7,470 nucleotides of DNA from UBA668 sp043740085. Lineage in GTDB: Bacteria > Actinomycetota > Acidimicrobiia > Acidimicrobiales > Ilumatobacteraceae. The notes below the pieces were generated by a model. The model was not told the DNA's origin. It saw nothing but the letters and a program-made list of their open reading frames with translations, and did not search any database. A program made the translations under genes and the position numbers. This document shows, piece after piece, positions 6,265-7,470 of this stretch. Each line of letters opens with the position of its first letter. Position 1 is the first letter of the stretch. The DNA lies in NCBI GenBank assembly GCA_043740085.1, contig JAYUCY010000114.1, forward strand, positions 1 to 7,470, written 5' to 3'.

Positions 6265-6458
6265 TGACGCGGCCAGGTACCCGGAGTGCCTGCGCTGTCG
6301 CCGATCGGCGCCGACGGCCGCGAACACAGCCACGCATCCACGATCGCTTCGATGGCCGAATCGCCAAGGTCCGGCGCTTCCCGACGGGCGCGTTCGCGGC
6401 GCATTTCGACGCCCAGATCGAACATCTCATCGACCAGATCGAGCGGCAGCGAACTCAC
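6261..6458 (-). CDS. Small protein coupled to the nucleotidyltransferase (putative antitoxin)
   Basis: This is a 65-residue soluble protein. Residues about 4-45 are helical (LDLVDEMFDLGVEMRRERARRE, then DSAIEAIVDAWL), and the tail has the RPSAPIGDSAG pattern. I recall similar small actinobacterial proteins (helix with MRRxRxRRE, then W-L-x-x-RPGAPxGD) sitting directly before nucleotidyltransferase genes. It starts at GTG (complement of 6456-6458) and overlaps the next gene by four bases (ATGA, 6261-6264), so the pair is translationally coupled. No ribosome site is seen. A TACAAT -10 box lies just upstream, implying a leaderless mRNA. By position it is the likely antitoxin or partner; no direct evidence for this is in the sequence. 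The family has no established function that I know. Confidence 0.75.
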   Translation of the reverse strand: MSSLPLDLVDEMFDLGVEMRRERARREAPDLGDSAIEAIVDAWLCSRPSAPIGDSAGTPGTWPRQ

Positions 6459-6470
6459 GTCTGCATTGTA
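6456..6470 (-). promoter_or_regulatory. -10 box and leaderless GTG start of the toxin-antitoxin-like operon
   Basis: On the minus strand TACAAT (complement of 6465-6470) differs from the TATAAT consensus at one position. It is followed by 6 bases and then the GTG start codon, so transcription would begin at or next to the start codon. Leaderless mRNAs are common in actinobacteria. No Shine-Dalgarno sequence precedes the GTG, and the only nearer ATG (in ACAATGCAG) meets a stop after three codons. The -35 region is not recognisable. Confidence 0.5.
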
Positions 6471-6503
6471 CTGATCCGGCTTGCACGGACGATGCGTACA
6501 GCT

Positions 6504-6732
6504 CTAGTGAAACTCCACTTCAGGAGATGCCGAAGAACCGGCGCTGGAGGCGTACATAGTCATCAGGTTCTCGTCGTTCTTCGCTCGGCGGCGGACGTTG
6601 ACGAACAGCTCGCTGGGCAGAATGTAGAAGCCCTTCTCCACCACCGTTTCGTGGCGGCCGAACTCGGCGTCGGTGTCGCTGAGCGTGGCGTAATCGAAAT
6701 CAGGTGAACCGGCCTTGCGCTCGTACTCACCA
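6504..6732 (-). pseudogene. hsdM: Fragment of a type I restriction-modification methyltransferase (HsdM) N-terminal domain
   Basis: Read on the minus strand from about 6731, the frame gives GEYERKAGSPDFDYATLSD, then DTDAEFGRHETVVEKGFYIL and PSELFVNVRRRAKNDENL, ending at a TAG at 6504. The YATLSDxDAEFGR, EKGFYILPSELF and RRA-x-x-DENL motifs match the N-terminal helical domain of HsdM-type N6-adenine methyltransferases. Only about 57 residues are present. The start of the protein, the SAM-binding core and the NPPF catalytic motif are all missing. To the right the strand is taken over by the plus-strand HNH gene; to the left the similarity stops near 6567 and the frame ends in unrelated residues. 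A 127-residue open frame to 6887 exists, but its first 50 residues are only the complement of the HNH gene. It is a non-functional remnant. Confidence 0.75.
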
Positions 6733-7470
6733 AGGCGGGCAGGTCTCACTGGCGAAGCGGCTCGGCAAACCCAAGTACAAGCCGCTACTGGCGGAGCAGC
6801 AACACGAACTTGTCGACACGCTGGCCGAGCTCGACATCGTCGCCACCGCCGCTGCCGTCGCGCACTGGAAGGACCGGGCCGACGCATTGCTCAACGAGGG
6901 CGAGCCACCCATCGAAGAGCCATGCGAACTCACACTGGCCCGCACGCTCGACAACCGCCTCCACGGTCACCTGTCCTTCCACGACGCTGCAGCAACCGAA
7001 CTGGAGAAGGCCATCCAGAACGCACAGTTCTGGGAAGGCAAGGACGACACCCGCACGGTGGCCGAACGCCAGGGCGACGCCCTCTACGACATCGCCGCCT
7101 TCTTCAACGGCAACCACGACGGCGACGCTTCCCCACGCCACCTGCCCCACGTGACGCTCTCGGCCGACATCACCACCATCACCACCGACACTCCAGAGGC
7201 AACCAACGACGACACCGGGCGTCCGATGTCACCAGCCTGCATCGCCACCTACCTGTGCGATTGCAAGATCCACGTCATCCTTCGCGACGCCGACGGCACC
7301 CCACAGAACTTCGGTGACACCACGTACACCGTGCCCCGCAGCCTGTTTCGCCAGGTTGCAGCCCGCGACGGCGGCTGCCGCTTCCCCGGCTGCAACCGGC
7401 CCGTCCGCTATACCGACGCTCACCACATCGAGCATTGGGAACATGGCGGCCCTACGGATTACGACAACCT
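6704..7470 (+). CDS. 13E12/DUF222-type HNH endonuclease, 5'-truncated and running off the window
   Basis: The plus frame is open from 6683 (after TGA at 6680-6682) to the window end. Recognisable family sequence begins near 6737 (GQVSLAKRL), then a helical region with LLAEQQHELVDTLAELDIVAT, the RTLDNRLHGHLSFHDAAATEL segment and FRQVAARDGGCRFPGCNRP, and finally the HNH core DAHHIEHWEHGGPTDYDNL, cut at its last conserved Asn-Leu. The CxxxxC and D-x-HH residues are intact. These proteins, often multicopy in actinobacteria (mycobacterial 13E12 repeats), are normally 400-500 residues with an N-terminal DUF222 domain of which perhaps 150 residues are absent here. No ATG precedes the homology; GTG at 6704 is the only obvious start and lies within the HsdM fragment. 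It is probably a truncated remnant, although the frame has no internal stops or frameshifts over about 730 bases. The C-terminus is outside the window. Confidence 0.75.
   Translation, partial: MNRPCARTHQGGQVSLAKRLGKPKYKPLLAEQQHELVDTLAELDIVATAAAVAHWKDRADALLNEGEPPIEEPCELTLARTLDNRLHGHLSFHDAAATELEKAIQNAQFWEGKDDTRTVAERQGDALYDIAAFFNGNHDGDASPRHLPHVTLSADITTITTDTPEATNDDTGRPMSPACIATYLCDCKIHVILRDADGTPQNFGDTTYTVPRSLFRQVAARDGGCRFPGCNRPVRYTDAHHIEHWEHGGPTDYDN

Noticed and set aside
6715..7317. 200-residue plus-strand frame with a run of histidines (near 7170-7185)
   Set aside because: The His run comes from reading ACC/ATC codons of the DUF222 gene (TTITTDT) out of frame; the true frame carries the HNH motif.

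Overview
The window looks like high-GC actinobacterial DNA. The best guess is Acidimicrobiia (Ilumatobacter-like), because it combines a Streptomyces-type 'conservon', a mycothiol-dependent isomerase-family protein and a 13E12/DUF222 HNH protein. This placement rests on gene content and protein style only.

Left half (1-4654): a signalling locus. On the minus strand, read right to left, are a membrane sensor kinase-like protein (CvnA type), a roadblock/LC7 protein (CvnB type) and the start of a DUF742 protein (CvnC type) that runs off the left edge. The Ras-like GTPase (CvnD type) would be expected just outside. A 188-bp divergent control region holding several inverted repeats and a perfect TTGACA box separates this operon from two tightly coupled plus-strand genes. 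The first encodes a protein with an N-terminal DUF4388/PATAN-like domain and a long acidic Ala/Pro/Glu tail built partly from 18-bp tandem repeats. The second encodes a 203-residue protein with a helical, coiled-coil-like N-terminus. PATAN/DUF4388 domains are known companions of bacterial small GTPase and roadblock modules, so the two plus-strand genes are plausible extra parts of the same G-protein switch. All three proteins with disordered tails carry a similar [LF]TLPx[FLI] peptide.

Right half (4655-7470): an accessory, partly decayed region. It begins with a frameshifted, internally deleted remnant of a DUF7064/hydroxyneurosporene-synthase-like gene. Next comes a minus-strand cluster: a 65-residue protein with an apparently leaderless GTG start, overlapping by ATGA an AbiEii-like nucleotidyltransferase (a toxin-antitoxin-like pair), followed by a mycothiol-dependent maleylpyruvate isomerase-family protein. 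The right end is a head-to-head junction between an HsdM N-terminal fragment (minus) and a 5'-truncated DUF222/HNH endonuclease (plus) that runs off the window. This suggests past insertion or recombination in a defence-type neighbourhood.

No rRNA, tRNA, CRISPR array or complete insertion sequence was seen.
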